Positions 26,967 to 38,666 of a stretch of DNA of 64,000 nt are shown here, one piece after another; the stretch's first letter is position 1; each line of letters begins with the position of its first letter. Source of the DNA: Larus michahellis (taxonomy: Eukaryota > Chordata > Aves > Charadriiformes > Laridae); contig NC_133907.1 of assembly GCF_964199755.1 (NCBI RefSeq), positions 6,515,001 through 6,579,000 on the forward strand, read 5' to 3'. A model generated the notes under the pieces. That model did not search any database. It was not told the origin of the DNA and saw only the letters and a list, made by a program, of their open reading frames with translations. The position numbers were made by a program, and so were the translations under genes.

Positions 26967-27772
26967 GGCAGCTTAAGATAAAAGCCAGCAGCATGCTTTT
27001 AAAAATAGACCGGGCAGCCCTGCGAGAGGTGCCGAGTAAGTGGGTGCACGGGAGGGGAGCGGAGCAGGCTGGAGCGGCACTGTTTAAACAGAAGGTAAAT
27101 AAGTGGCAGAGGGAGCTGCAGTTCATTTTGTTCCCTTACGTGTTGCCCAGATAATGCAACAATATCTTCAGGCAGGCTGGTTCTAAAAATGGATGCAGCT
27201 CTTGGGTTTCACTGGGTGACACTCGGGCAGCGGCGCTGGTACAGAGTCTCCTGTGACGCATCCATGGGAGCAGCGCGAGTGCACGCCCGTGAAATGGCAT
27301 TTAGTGCTTCAAAACCAGCAGCGATACTCGGGTCTCAGCACTGGTACTTTATGAAGACGACTTTTGCAGTGAAGAACGCGTGCCTTTGTACTACGTCAAG
27401 GTGCCCGATGCAGAAGGGGCTGCCTATAAATCCCCAGGGTTGGGCAATGTTTTGTTAAAATTCTCTTTCCTGCTGTGGTTGACCTGTGAAAGCAGCAATC
27501 GTCTGACAATGACAATGGTACTTAATTAGTAAGTCAGGTTTGAGGTGTCCTGTCCAATGAGTAATTTCACAGAAGCAGAAATTAGGATTGACGCTGGTTT
27601 AATATAAGAAAACAATTGTCTCGAAAGCCTCCTTGGCATTTTAATGGTGTTTTTCTTTGGTCTAAATATACACGAGAAGTTGAGAGGATGTGTAAGCCTG
27701 AGACAGGGATAAAAAGGACCAAGAGAAAGACTCAAAGATCTTGTCCAAACTCCACGCTAGCCACTCCTCTGG

Positions 27773-28380
27773 CTTGTGTCAGGAATAGCGTGGCCAGCAG
27801 GAGCAGGGAAGTGATGGTGCCTCTGTACTCGGCACTGGTGAGGCCTCACCTCGAGTGCTGTGTTCAGTTCTGGGCCCCTCTGTACAAGGGGGACATTGAG
27901 GTGCTGGAGCGTGTCCAGAGCAGAGCTACCAGGCTGGTGAGGGGTCTGGAGACCAGGGCATATGAGGAGAGGCTGAGGGAGCTGGGCATGTTTAGCTTGG
28001 AGAAGAGGAGGCTGAGGGAAGACCTCATTGCCCTCTACAGCTACCTGAAAGGAGGTTGGAGAGAGGTGGGTGTTGGGCTCTTCTCCCAAGTGAATAATGA
28101 CAGGACCAGAGGAAATGGTCTGAAGTTGCGGCAGGGGAGGTTTAGATTAGACATTATGAAGAATTACTTTACTGAAAGAGTGGTCAGGCACTGAACAGCC
28201 TGCCCAGGGAGGGGGTTGAGTCACCATCCCTGGAGGTATTTAAGAAACATCTAGATTTGACACTTCAGGGCATGCTCTAGTGGCAGAGATTGTAGGGGTT
28301 TGGGGGTTTTTTGTGTGTGTATGGTTGGACTCAATGATCTCAAAGGTCCTTTCCAACGATGAAGATTCTATGATTCTATT
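27773..28380 (+). mobile_element. CR1 LINE, 5'-truncated, with ORF2 C-terminal remnant
   Basis: About 608 bp of CR1 end in the diagnostic GATTCTATGATTCTATT. From 27780 to 28192 one frame stays open and encodes the CR1 ORF2 C-terminal region beyond the reverse transcriptase core. Recognisable blocks are [51 protein letters not shown] and [16 protein letters not shown]. The frame closes at TGA (28192-28194), where CR1 usually reads CACTGGAACAGG; loss of one G there shifts the frame. The endonuclease and polymerase core are absent through 5' truncation. The well-kept frame suggests a fairly young copy. It cannot be active. Upstream of 27773 the sequence is not CR1. Confidence 0.95.
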
Positions 28381-31300
28381 GCACAATTGCGTGAGCCACC
28401 GGCTTCCCTAGGGTATGACATCATCCCAGGGAGCTGCACTAGTCACCGTTGCCCTCACTGCTTCAGGATGAGCGTTGGTGTCCTTGTCTTTCTTCTTGCC
28501 TTCCTGCCTCCTGCCTAGTTGAGCTCAGCTCAGCTGTGAGAAGGACGAGTATTTGTTAATCTTCAGTAGCTGTGGCAATGACCAACCAGCCCTTCTCTGC
28601 TCCCGAGGAGGCTGCGTTTGGGTTGGGCACACGTTGCTCACTGGCCTGGAGAATTCTCCATTTCTTGGCTAAGTGATTCTTACCCTGTTCTGTAAACAGC
28701 ACATTCAGGAGAGAAAGGGCAGCAGTGCTCCTTGGCCAAACTATGGCAAGCATTATGTTCTCACAGAGAAGAAGGCAGACAGTGCTGCCTTCCTCCTGGG
28801 AATAGAGTGATCCCCTGTCAGGTTGGTGTCTGTCGGGCAAATTGTTGCCTACAAGGTTAATTAGCTGGAGAAAATGAGCTAGAATACTTGGGAGTAATGA
28901 ATCATAATGAATTGTTATGTTTGAGGAGCGACAAGATAAATTCATGCATGTTTTGGACTTCTTTTAGTCAGAATGGAAAATAGCGCTACACGTTTTTCTG
29001 CTGTTCTGCTTTTGTTTCTGTTTGTCGGGAAGTAAATCAACAGGGCCTGAGTTTGTAAGGTCTTGTGATGCTTGATTGCTCAACGTTTAATATCTCTCCT
29101 GAGTTCTTGAGCTGTGGCTCCTCTGGAATCCGTACATTTGCTCCCACCTTCAGAAAATGTGATTTTGACCTATTACTGAGAAAACACAACATTTTCCTAA
29201 GCCACAAGAGAAAAAAATGTTGTGTTGTCCTAATACTATGGGTGGTAGCGCTACATGGCAGTTCTGATTGAGGTGTAGCACCCTCATCTAGGAAAATACT
29301 GAAGTAGATTAAATGATTGATTCACCTTTCATACCAAGGTGAGTCAAGGGGACATATTGGTAGCAAGACTCATCACCCTTCAAGCTCCTACTGTCCCCAG
29401 ACATCTCTGGAGTTTTTGTATGGAATCGGACCCAGCAAAATAGCAAGTCAAGGGGTAGACAGACATTGTAACTCTTGAAATACTTGGGAAGTAAAGATAA
29501 GCAAGGGACTCCTACCTGGAAGGTAGCTTCTGGAATCTCAAGGTAAGATGAAGGACACGGTGAAAAAGAGGATCTTGATGAGAAAAATTTCTTCTTAGTC
29601 CCCTTCAAGAATCATGTGTCCCTGAGTGAGATGAAGCCTGACACAAGCTGTTGCGCTTGATTTATGGTGTGGTACCACGGTTGAGCTGGTTCGGGGTTGG
29701 AGGAGCTGCGAGCTGCCAACAGTAGGAGGGTTTGAATTCACATTCTTTTAAATAGATCAGTGGTTTCGGGAAAGTGAGTGGGACTGCTGCAATGTTTAAG
29801 TTCTTGTCTGGATTGATGCCTCTGGAAGTGTTTGGAGAGATTTGACAGATCTTTCTCTCTCTTGGAGGTGCACATTGGCGTTAGCCCAGCCATGACCGCA
29901 TGAAGCAAACTATTGTTTCTGTCACCGCTGGGAGAAGACATGTTTCTCATTCACAAAGAGCACTTTGGGGATCAAAGACAGAAGGTACCAAATGACATTT
30001 AATATCGCTACTAATTATATGTTAAAAACTAATATAGGTTAGGACTAAATTAGTGCCTTTGTCCAGATGTTTTCACAGTTGCCCTGACTGCAGCACAATG
30101 GGTTATGTTCTGAGCTGTGAGGTACTCATACTGCTCTTTCGCGTCTCCCCTGATGTGGTTGCTCCTAGCATGATCAGGTGCAGACTCCCACTTACCGAGT
30201 GCTGCAAAAGGCATCGCTCTGACACAAAGTGGAAAATTCTCCTTGGGGTGCACAGCTCTCTCAGGAGGCAGTCAGTGGGGGTGACTGCTTACAGACCTGG
30301 CCCCGTGCTTTGAGATGTGAATTCATATACAATATCTTCTCTGAAAGCAGCTATTCTTGCTCTTGCCAAACTGCTCCAAAGACCCATACAATGATGTTAA
30401 TTGTAAGCCACAAGCTGGCTCCTATCTTTGAATTGTTTTTCTCTAACGATTTTAAGAAGAGCTCAGCATGTTCTCAGTAGGAGCTGATAGATGCTGAGCA
30501 CTTCTGAAATCCTGCCAACTTCTTTTAGGTTCCTAAATGGGAACTGAGTGCTTTTGAACATATGATCCTAAGGGTGCATTTTATAACACTACAGCTCTGT
30601 CCGTATCGTTTCTTTCCTCTCTCACTGTCCCCAGAATGCTCCCAGCAGCGGCAATAACACTAGGAGCGCCAGGCTAGTCAGGGCTTGAGTGATGTCTCAG
30701 TTATGATGCCAGCTCGAGCAACACTGAGCGGAATTAAATGACAGCAGTTAAAAGGCGGGTGCCTGTCTGCAGCCTGTCTGCAATAGGCTCCCCATCATCA
30801 CTACCGGCAGTACAGATACTATTGAGGTGGCCGTAGTGGGCTTTATATCTATGTATGTATATGAAAACAAAAATCTAGTGCAGGCTCTGCCTTCTTTTTC
30901 AGAGGATTTCATCCTGTGATTCAGGCTGTGTACACTGTACTCGACAATGCTCTGACTCTCAGGAGTCAAATTGTCTCCTAAGTAGGTTCTTGGGGCAAAT
31001 ATAACGAACACTTTTTAGTGCTTGCGGGCCAGAGGAGGAGGGAAGACAGGCCTTTATCTGAAGCTTTTCCAACAGAGTTAGTGCATGGAAGGCATCTGTT
31101 TCGGTCCTGCGAGGCTGACATCGTCTCCCAGCAGACTTGGCAGTGAGTGGAAGAACCACATGTCAGAAAATCTGGGGGCCCCACGCGCTGTGGACAAAAG
31201 TATGGCAAAGAATTTAAACATTAGCGATGGGAGTGATGTTGGAGGGCTGGCTAAACGCGATTAGCATAGCGCTCTGGAATGTGGCGTTTCAATAGCCGCT

Positions 31301-31569
31301 CCAGAAGGATCTGCAGCCCCATTGACTTCTGCAGCGTCAGGAAAGAGCCCTTGCACTCCGGCTTTTGCCGGTTTGAATGGGTGAACGTGCGGGGCAGTGT
31401 GTGCAGCCACCACAGAGCTCCCTGCTCTGGCTGCTCATGGGGCACTGTGCACCATGGTCCCCTTGCCTGCTGACTGGGGTGTTCTTTGCTCCAGGGAAAT
31501 CTGATGCCCCAATGACTCCAGTGGCTGACAAGGTCCTCGTGCATTGCCAGAAACCCCCTTGATAATCTT
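28381..31569. other. Intergenic, no gene recognised
   Basis: Unique sequence of balanced composition with only short ORFs; the longest, 129 codons on the minus strand at 28556-28945, has no recognisable domain. I see no named repeat. Confidence 0.5.
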
Positions 31570-31722
31570 AGAATCACAGAATGAATGACAGAATGGTTGA
31601 GGTTGGAAGGGAGCTCTTGAGATCATCTGCTCCGACCCCCTGCTCAAGCAGGGTCACCTAGAGCCGACGACCATCTCCGGACAGCTTTTGAGCGTCTCCA
31701 AGGATGGAGACTTTGCAATCAT
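31570..31722 (-). mobile_element. CR1 LINE, 5'-truncated fragment
   Basis: The plus strand reads AGAATCACAGAATGAATGAC, then GGTTGAGGTTGGAAGGGA, then a CCCCCTGCTCAAGCAGGGTC hairpin-like segment. A CTCCAAGGATGGAGACT segment follows. This is the antisense of a CR1 3' region of a different subfamily from the copies at 24344 and 38467. It is about 150 bp and moderately diverged. Confidence 0.85.
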
Positions 31723-31978
31723 GAGAGGCACAATCCACCTACATACAGGCCCCTCTCTTCATCAATGTTAGGCCATAGCCTTGCTGTTTGTTTACCCTGG
31801 GCCAAAGCACTAAAAGCCACCTTTGGCTGTGATCCGGCTGTTGTTAGCTGTGCATTCGGGTAGTGTGTTGGTGTGGGGTTTGGGTGTTTTGTTTCCACTG
31901 CTGCCTGGGTTTTGGTCTCTTTGGGAATGCACCTGGCAGGACTGAGCATCTGTCTGTGGTCACATTCACTTGTTTCAT

Positions 31979-32027
31979 TTCCTTTTCTTTTTCTTTTTCT
32001 TTTTTTTTTTGTTTTGCTTGTTTTTTC
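31979..32027. repeat. Pyrimidine-rich (CTTTTT)n simple repeat
   Basis: Repeated CTTTTT units merge into a poly-T run. This is low-complexity sequence with no associated element. Confidence 0.85.
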
Positions 32028-34489
32028 CCTTCTGATTTCTAGGTAGATAAAGTGTGGAATCAATTGAAAATAGAGCTGGGTAGAAGGCCTGGCTGATGTG
32101 AAGACATACGTTTTTAGCTGAGGTGGGAAAAGAATGTACTCATTCAAGTCCTCATCTAGGGCAGGGAATTCCCTAGCTTTTGTCTAAATATGGCATGCAA
32201 GAGCAGAGCACAGGCGACGCAATACTTCACTGAGTATTGTTTAAAAGTGCGCTTGGCACCAAGGAGCAAGTAGGATTCTTGTAAAAACATGGCACGAGGA
32301 GTTGTTTGACAGATTCTGACATAGTAAAGTCTTTACAAGAGGCAAAAAAAAAAAATAAAAGAAGGAAAAGAGAGAAACTGCAGAGTACATGAAGCTAAAA
32401 GCATACTCTGCCTAGGCAGAATGTAGAATCAAAGGCACTTAGCACCGAGTCATACCCTGCATGCTGCATGGGTCTGGTCCTATCAGTGATCGATGGCACC
32501 GAGTTAAAAATCCACTCCTAAACTGCCTGTTGTCAATCATTCAGGAGAGGTGATGAAGTAGTGAGAGCTGAGGAAGAGACTGCCGCGGCTTGAACCCACT
32601 GACAAGTCTGCCACAGACTTTCCTGGTTGAATGGACCCGTCCTCTGCTCTCCTGGTGTTGCGCTGCAGTGTTTCGCCCTGCAGGCAGTGGCATTTCACTG
32701 GCACGCCTTTGGAGGCAACGCTCAGTACCAAGCAATGCCGTGGTTTGGGTAGGTGTCTCTGTTGTTGCAAAGCTTATGCGGAGTTGTGGCTTTGAACACC
32801 TATCGCAGCAGCGAGCAACGATTTGTGCCTGGAAGAAAACCCACTGCCTCCGCCACGTCTGGAGACATTGCGAGTCCCTCGGAGCACAAAGGCCTTTACG
32901 CATCTCAGCGATTGAGATTTTTGTCTCCAAAATTCCTAGTCTGCTCTTGAAATATGGCTGTTATATGAGTATATTTTGAGGGAGGGAAAACTTATCTGGG
33001 ATTCAGTCCACTTCTGGAGGTCTCAGAGGAAGACAACTCGCTCGGCAACTCTATTACTGACAGCAGCTACTCAACAGGCTGTGTAGCTCATACGGAGAAG
33101 GTCTTGGCTCAACCTTCCCTTGTCAAGTGAAACCCTTCCCTCAATTTGCCTCAAACACAGCATCCATACTCGATCACAGCTGGAGCTTCCTCACGTCAAA
33201 GATAAGACGCTCTTCCCCAGGTTGGTTGATTGGATGGTGTCTTGCAATGTAAACTAGAATGATAGAGGGGAGGAGTAGTCTGTAATTAGCACATAACCTC
33301 AGGCAGTTTTGTTGTTCCTGAAATGCAAGGTCTAAATTGTGTTCTGCTGCAATAGTATTGGCTTAAGGTGAGTCCATTAGCTGCTCTGTGTTTGCGCTAG
33401 TGTTACTGAAAGCTGTTCCCCAAGAGCTGCAAAGCTGTCTAGTATGGAATAGGAGCCAGGAGGTCTCAGATCCACTCCTGTGGGTGTCTTCCAGTGAAAC
33501 CAAAGGGAAGCCCATCACATATTTTAATGTGTTGCCTGTGAGATGCACTCAATGGCGAAGCAACGAATTCCAAGAGTTTCTGGGTCATCTTAGCAAAGCT
33601 CAGGAGAGAGTGAAGGCAGAGGGGCACCTCCCCATGCTTTTTGAACATTTCGGTTGATATTATTAATTGTAGTGGAGCTGCTGAAAATATTTCTGAAAGC
33701 AAATATTTGATGTCCTCATCCACTAGAAAATAAGTGGAAGAATCAACCACCTGCCTTGCTCACCTGGTCATCTCAACAAAACCCAGCCAGGGCTGAGAAC
33801 AAATAGCAACGACTGCTGAGCTTTTGTAGCCAACTTCTCTGCGAACAAGAGCTGGGATGGGAGAGCAAACACCACCTGCCTGGGAGGAACTGGGCACGGG
33901 CTGAAAAGGGAGCGGAGGCTGGTGGGCAGCGGCTGTTTGTGCAGCCGTTGGTCTCCAGGGTGGGGCTGCTGGCAGAAGTGGGAGGAAGATGGTATCTCCA
34001 TCAGCCCATGCTAATGCCATGCTAATGCAAGAGGCAGAACGGGTGAGTGCCCTGCTTGCCGGTGCCCTGGCTAGTGAGCGATGGGTCTCAGGAGGCTCCT
34101 CCTCTTGTGGCTCCTCTGTGCCTGCCAGGGGGAAGGACCCTGGAGTGGAACGGCCCCCAGGCAGGTCCTGCTCTTGGCTGGGGTGTGGGTCACACCAGAG
34201 GAGAAATCGCAGGGTTGTCACAGAGGAGAAAAAAGGTGGACAGTCCCTTATCTGGCAAATCCTTCACCGCTCACACCTCAAGTGTGAATTCTGCTAAGGA
34301 AACCAGTATCGCTTTGCCCTAACTGGGAAGCAGGGGAGATGGTATGGTCTTTACGCGCTCTGGCTGGGCATGTGCATGGCCCAAATACCCAATGTCCAAG
34401 TGATCTGCGTTTGGGTGCTGGGGGGGGTTTTCTTAATTTTTTTTTTGTTTGTTTTAGCCTTCTAAAAAAAAACCTCGGATTCATCAGCT
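32028..34489. other. Intergenic, no gene recognised
   Basis: Unique sequence becoming GC-richer toward the right. Overlapping ORFs of 90-153 codons lie on both strands (for example 33760-34221 minus and 33989-34297 plus). They show no domain and look compositional. Confidence 0.45.
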
Positions 34490-34680
34490 GGAAATGATCT
34501 CATCGCATTACAGATTCACTTTCCTGGGAAACTAAACTCCTAGTGTAGTCATGGGAAAGTCTCACCTTCCCTTTTTTATTTTCCTTTAGCTGAGTTTCTA
34601 TTGAAATTAGCTTGGCAGGCTAACAACTCAGAAGCTGAGAGACAAAAGAAAACCCTTTGTTACTATTAGATTTTTTTTAT
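34490..34680. promoter_or_regulatory. Candidate regulatory element
   Basis: This unique block carries GCATTACAG, a STAT-type palindrome TTCCTGGGAA (34521-34530) and several AATTAG/CTTTG cores between two homopolymer-rich stretches. The evidence is motif content only. Confidence 0.22.
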
Positions 34681-37600
34681 TCTCATGATTTGCTTACTAA
34701 TCTCATGATTTTGGGGAGATGGCAAGTGATTTTTGAATATTTAATGACATATATCCAAATCTATAGAGAAGGCAGGCCCCCTCATAATACATTTCACCAA
34801 CACAGTAGTCTATTTGTCCCATTGCCAACAAAAAAAAAAAAAAAAGTAAAGCCCAATAATTAATTACTGCTCTATCTTTTGTATTTTTCTTTGAGCTGCA
34901 ACACTTTCTGTTACCTCCTACTCTTTTTCTACCTCTTACAAATTCTTTGCACAACTGGAAACCCGGCTCAGCAAATCCGATCCAATATCACCATAGTCGA
35001 GCAAGGAAGGACTTGGCTCCTCTTCAAAGGGAGCTTTTATCGAGTGTTTAGTGTGATGTGACAAAGCAGGGAAGTGTGCCATGGATGCGATGCTTCCAAA
35101 TCCCCCCCTTCTACCTTGATTAAACTTGAGAGCGATCACCCTCGCCAGGGTGATGCACCCTGCCAACGCGCATCTTGTTTACAGCTGTGCTGAGTTTTCA
35201 GTGCATTTTCCCGTTTCTTGGCTAGGAGAACACGCTTCTGCTTTACGCCCTGCATAAAATCCCATTTAAAATATCAAGTTTCTAGTATTTTGCCACTAGA
35301 GCCATAGGAACTAGAAAGCCGGGACGTCACTCGTGTGTGTGAGGTGACGCTTGGGCCGCAGCAGACCTGCACGGTCCCGCTGTCAGTGCAGGAAAGCTTT
35401 GGGTGAGGGCAGCAGAAACTAAAAAGATGAGCCTGGGACTGTTTTATTGTGGTGGGGACAAGACTGTGCTGTCTGGTGTCAGCGAACCCTAGACCCTGCT
35501 GTAAACTCCAGATGAAAATTTCACAGCATTTGCCATTTCATTTTGCCCTATTTTATTTTGTGTTTTTCCCTCTCATTCCTAGATTATGCTTTATTCCTAA
35601 TATTGAAAAATTTAAATCATTGGATCAGTCTTATTTTTACCAAAAAAAAAAAACCCTGAACACCACATTTTGGCAAAAAAATACTTGACAAAACATTTTC
35701 CTTTTATTAATTTCCCAGTTGTCTATGGCAGTCACTTAAAAAATGGCTGCATCGAACTGGTTTTACTTAAAAACATCCTTTCTTTTTGCTCTTTTTTTAA
35801 AATTTTTCTTCCTTCACAAGAACCAGGCTGGTTTTCAGAGAAACTTTGACAGGCAAAACGCACATCAGCACCCTGTGAAATGTCCATGTTTGGCTTTGAA
35901 TCTGTTAGGTTACATGGAGAAAAAAATTACATTGTGAATTTTGCAGTTCAGTGACTGTGTAGTGCGGTGCTCTTGCCTTGCAGTTTGGGCAGAATACGCT
36001 GGAGGATGAACTTTTCTCCCTGGTCGGTCCTGCCTCTGCCCTGCGTTTCGTCCAGCTGGCCCCAGCCCATCGCTCTGTGCCCAGGCAGCCAACTGGCTTC
36101 CTCCCCTTTTCTCTAGGTAATCTTCGCTCTTTTTGTTGGCTAAAATGACGCGAAACACTCCATTTCAGTTGCAGGAAAAAATCAAGATTATGGTACGGCG
36201 CTGAACCTTTCTTTGCCAAGGACTCACCGGTTTTCTGTGAAGGCATTCATGGACGGTGGTGGGACACCGGACTCAACCTGTGGTTGAACTTGACTCTGTG
36301 CTGTGATGACAACCGAGGCACAGCGCTGCGGCCACGCTTGCACCCAGGGCTGGTATGGGGTCACGTATGGCATGGTCCTGGGCACAAAGGCACCCTCTGC
36401 GCCGTGAGGAGGCCTTTCTGGTGGGCTCATGCTGGGGCAGCCCTAGCTCAGCTCTTTGCTGCTTTGCCCACCTCACGTGCAGAGAAAAACCTTGGCTTAG
36501 CCTGGGTGAGATCCACCTTTGAGCGTTTGGAAGGGGGAAGCACCTAACTGCAGGTTGGTACACGCTGCTGGGAAATAGCCTTGGACCTCGGCCAGCCCGA
36601 AGGAGGGAGGTGGCAACGCTGCCTTTGATGCCTCGGCTCCCATTGAGTGGTAGCTCCTGGAGGGGTGGCCCTGCAGGCAGAACCACGGCGGGCTCTCCAA
36701 CAAGCTGTTCCCATTCCTTCTCACCGCGAATGCAGCAGCCCACCTGCTCTCCGCTGTGCTGGAATATCAGCCGACACTGGCGCCTTGGCTCTGTTGTTTC
36801 AGACCGCAATGAGTAATTTTTAATCCCTCTATTCAGAGTGTTTTGAGGAACAGGAGGAGAAACATACGGCATATGCTCACCTCGGCTCCCAGGAGGTGTG
36901 GGGGAGCGTGTCCCAGCAGCTGCTGGGGTAATCCTTGTCCTTCTGTCCATGATCACCTCTGAAAAGTGTGCTCAGAGTGCCTGGGCATCACCCCACAGGC
37001 AGGTGGGCTCCACCAATGCCTCCCCTCTGCAGCCCAACAGGGTCATGGGCAACGGCATGTGCAGTACAGAGGGATTGGAGGAGGGTCTCCATCCTCTCCT
37101 AGGTCTCCTTCAGGCAGACCAGCTCCACAGTGGTGCTGGGAGCACCTCAAAGGCGCAGGTTATCCCACAACAGTCACAGTGGGGCAGAGGCTTTCAGGGC
37201 ATGGGTGCCTTACGGGGTTGGAAGTTGGTTGGATTAAGGACTTATATTTGACCAAAGAGGGTCTATGGTGAGATCCAGGCTGGGCACAGCTTTGGCCTCA
37301 AAGCACATGAGATGTCTGCAGCGGTGGTAGGTGGGGGCAGGCTGCAGAGCTCAGCCACTGGTAACCTGCCTCCTGGATCCCGTACTACCCGGTGCCTTCC
37401 TTTGTCATCGAATCCCCAGCATGTCATGTCTTGATGTACCATCATTGTTCATTGTCCTGGCCCTCATCCTGACCCTACTGTAGTCAACATGAATGGTGTC
37501 GGTGGTGTTGGTGGAACCAGCATGTCTTCTTCTCCCTTTGTTTCTTCCCTCCTGCATCCCCTCTTGCCTGCCCCGGTCTCGCTCTCTCACTGCAGCGCCT

Positions 37601-37744
37601 GCTCTGGGCACCATCTGGTGAATTTTGGGCTGTCTCATCTCACCAACTGTCGTTTGTCCTGGCTGTGGTGTAAACGTGCTCACATTTTGCATCAAAGGAC
37701 CCCTAAACCACTTGCTTTCTGGGCCAGCCGGCCTGTCGGAGAGG
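34681..37744. other. Intergenic, no gene recognised
   Basis: AT-rich to about 35940, then GC-richer. A 227-codon minus-strand ORF (36273-36956) has no recognisable domain (see findings). Poly-A and poly-T runs occur at 34829-34845, 35641-35653 and 35793-35812. Confidence 0.45.
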
Positions 37745-37945
37745 AGCCAAGCAGTTGGCACTCAATAAGCAACGAGCATTAATAAAAGCATTACAGTGAG
37801 GTTAGTGCCTCATTAAAGTAATGCTAACGAACCGGCTGCCTTCCAGAAGTATGAAATTTTAAATAACACTTCCTCCTTCTAATTTTATGTATAATTAAAT
37901 CTTTCTAGGGAGGCAATATTCAGTTCTCCAGGCTGCTACAGCATA
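37745..37945. promoter_or_regulatory. Candidate conserved regulatory element, AT-core rich, in a GC-rich setting
   Basis: An AT-rich island of about 200 bp stands out from GC-rich flanks. It contains ATTAAT (37778-37783), the imperfect palindrome CATTAAAGTAATG (37811-37823) and TAATTA (37892-37897). No repeat family fits. Homeodomain-type motif clustering like this is common in conserved enhancers; the call is inference. Confidence 0.35.
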
Positions 37946-38466
37946 AGCAAAGCCCAGTTCGGAGAAGATGCTTTGGAAATGCACTGGCACTCCTGGGAGT
38001 GGTCTCCGGCCCCATCCTGCGCCCTCATCGTACACCGTGCAAATCTTTGGTGTAGCCACGCCGTGTGGTCACAGCAGTGTCCTGGAGCTCGCTGCACCGT
38101 AAGCACCAGCACTGGGGGACCCGGCTGTGCCCACAGCCCTCCCTCCCCCCCTGTGCTGGTCAGGGCTCTGCTGGCCCCCCATCCTCTGCAGGTTTGGCTA
38201 GCATGGGATGAAGGCAGGCTCAGCACCCTGTGTGCCCTGCTCCAGCTCAGCCGCAGCCGGTGCACCTGGGTTAGAGTGGCCAAAGGGAACCATGCTGGCA
38301 TGGATGTGGCCCCGAGGTGCAGGAGGTGCCATTTGTTGCAGCTCTTGTCTTGCCAGCAGCAGGGTGCAGCTGGGAGGCCGGGCCAAAGGCTGCCATAAGC
38401 CTGTAGAGATACTGCAGTGAAAGGCTCCGCAGCTCGTGTTTGCAGCTAGCACCCTTTGCCAGGCAG

Positions 38467-38666
38467 AAATTTTTCACTCTGAGGGCCAGGAGCCCCTGGC
38501 CCAGGTTGCCCAGAGAAGCTGTGGCTGCCCCATCCCTGAAGGTGTTCAAGGCCAGGCTGGACGGGGCTTGGAGCAACCTGGGCTGGTGGGAGGTGTCCCT
38601 GCCCAGGGCAGGGGGTAAAACTGGAAGGTCTTTAAGGTCCCTTCCAACCCAAAGCATTCTGTGATT
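38467..38666 (+). mobile_element. CR1 LINE, 5'-truncated 3' end
   Basis: Sense CR1 runs from TTTTCACTCTGAGGGCCAGG through GGTTGCCCAGAGAAGCTGTG and CAAGGCCAGGCTGGACGGGG to GGTCCCTTCCAACCCAAAGC and a degenerate terminal ATTCTGTGATTGTGTG. It is about 200 bp, of the same subfamily as the minus-strand copy at 24344-24538, and keeps the 9 bp missing there. Confidence 0.93.

Larger units (their letters stand above)
24539..27772. other. Intergenic, no gene recognised
   Basis: Apart from the candidate element at 25040-25270 and the poly-A tract at 26932-26963, this is unique sequence. ORFs are all short. The longest, 124 codons at 25361-25735, has no recognisable domain. Confidence 0.5.

Noticed and set aside
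27616-27772. Upstream part of the open frame that continues into the CR1 copy
   Set aside because: The residues before position 27773 have no CR1 similarity. The frame is open there by chance, and the element starts at the truncation point.
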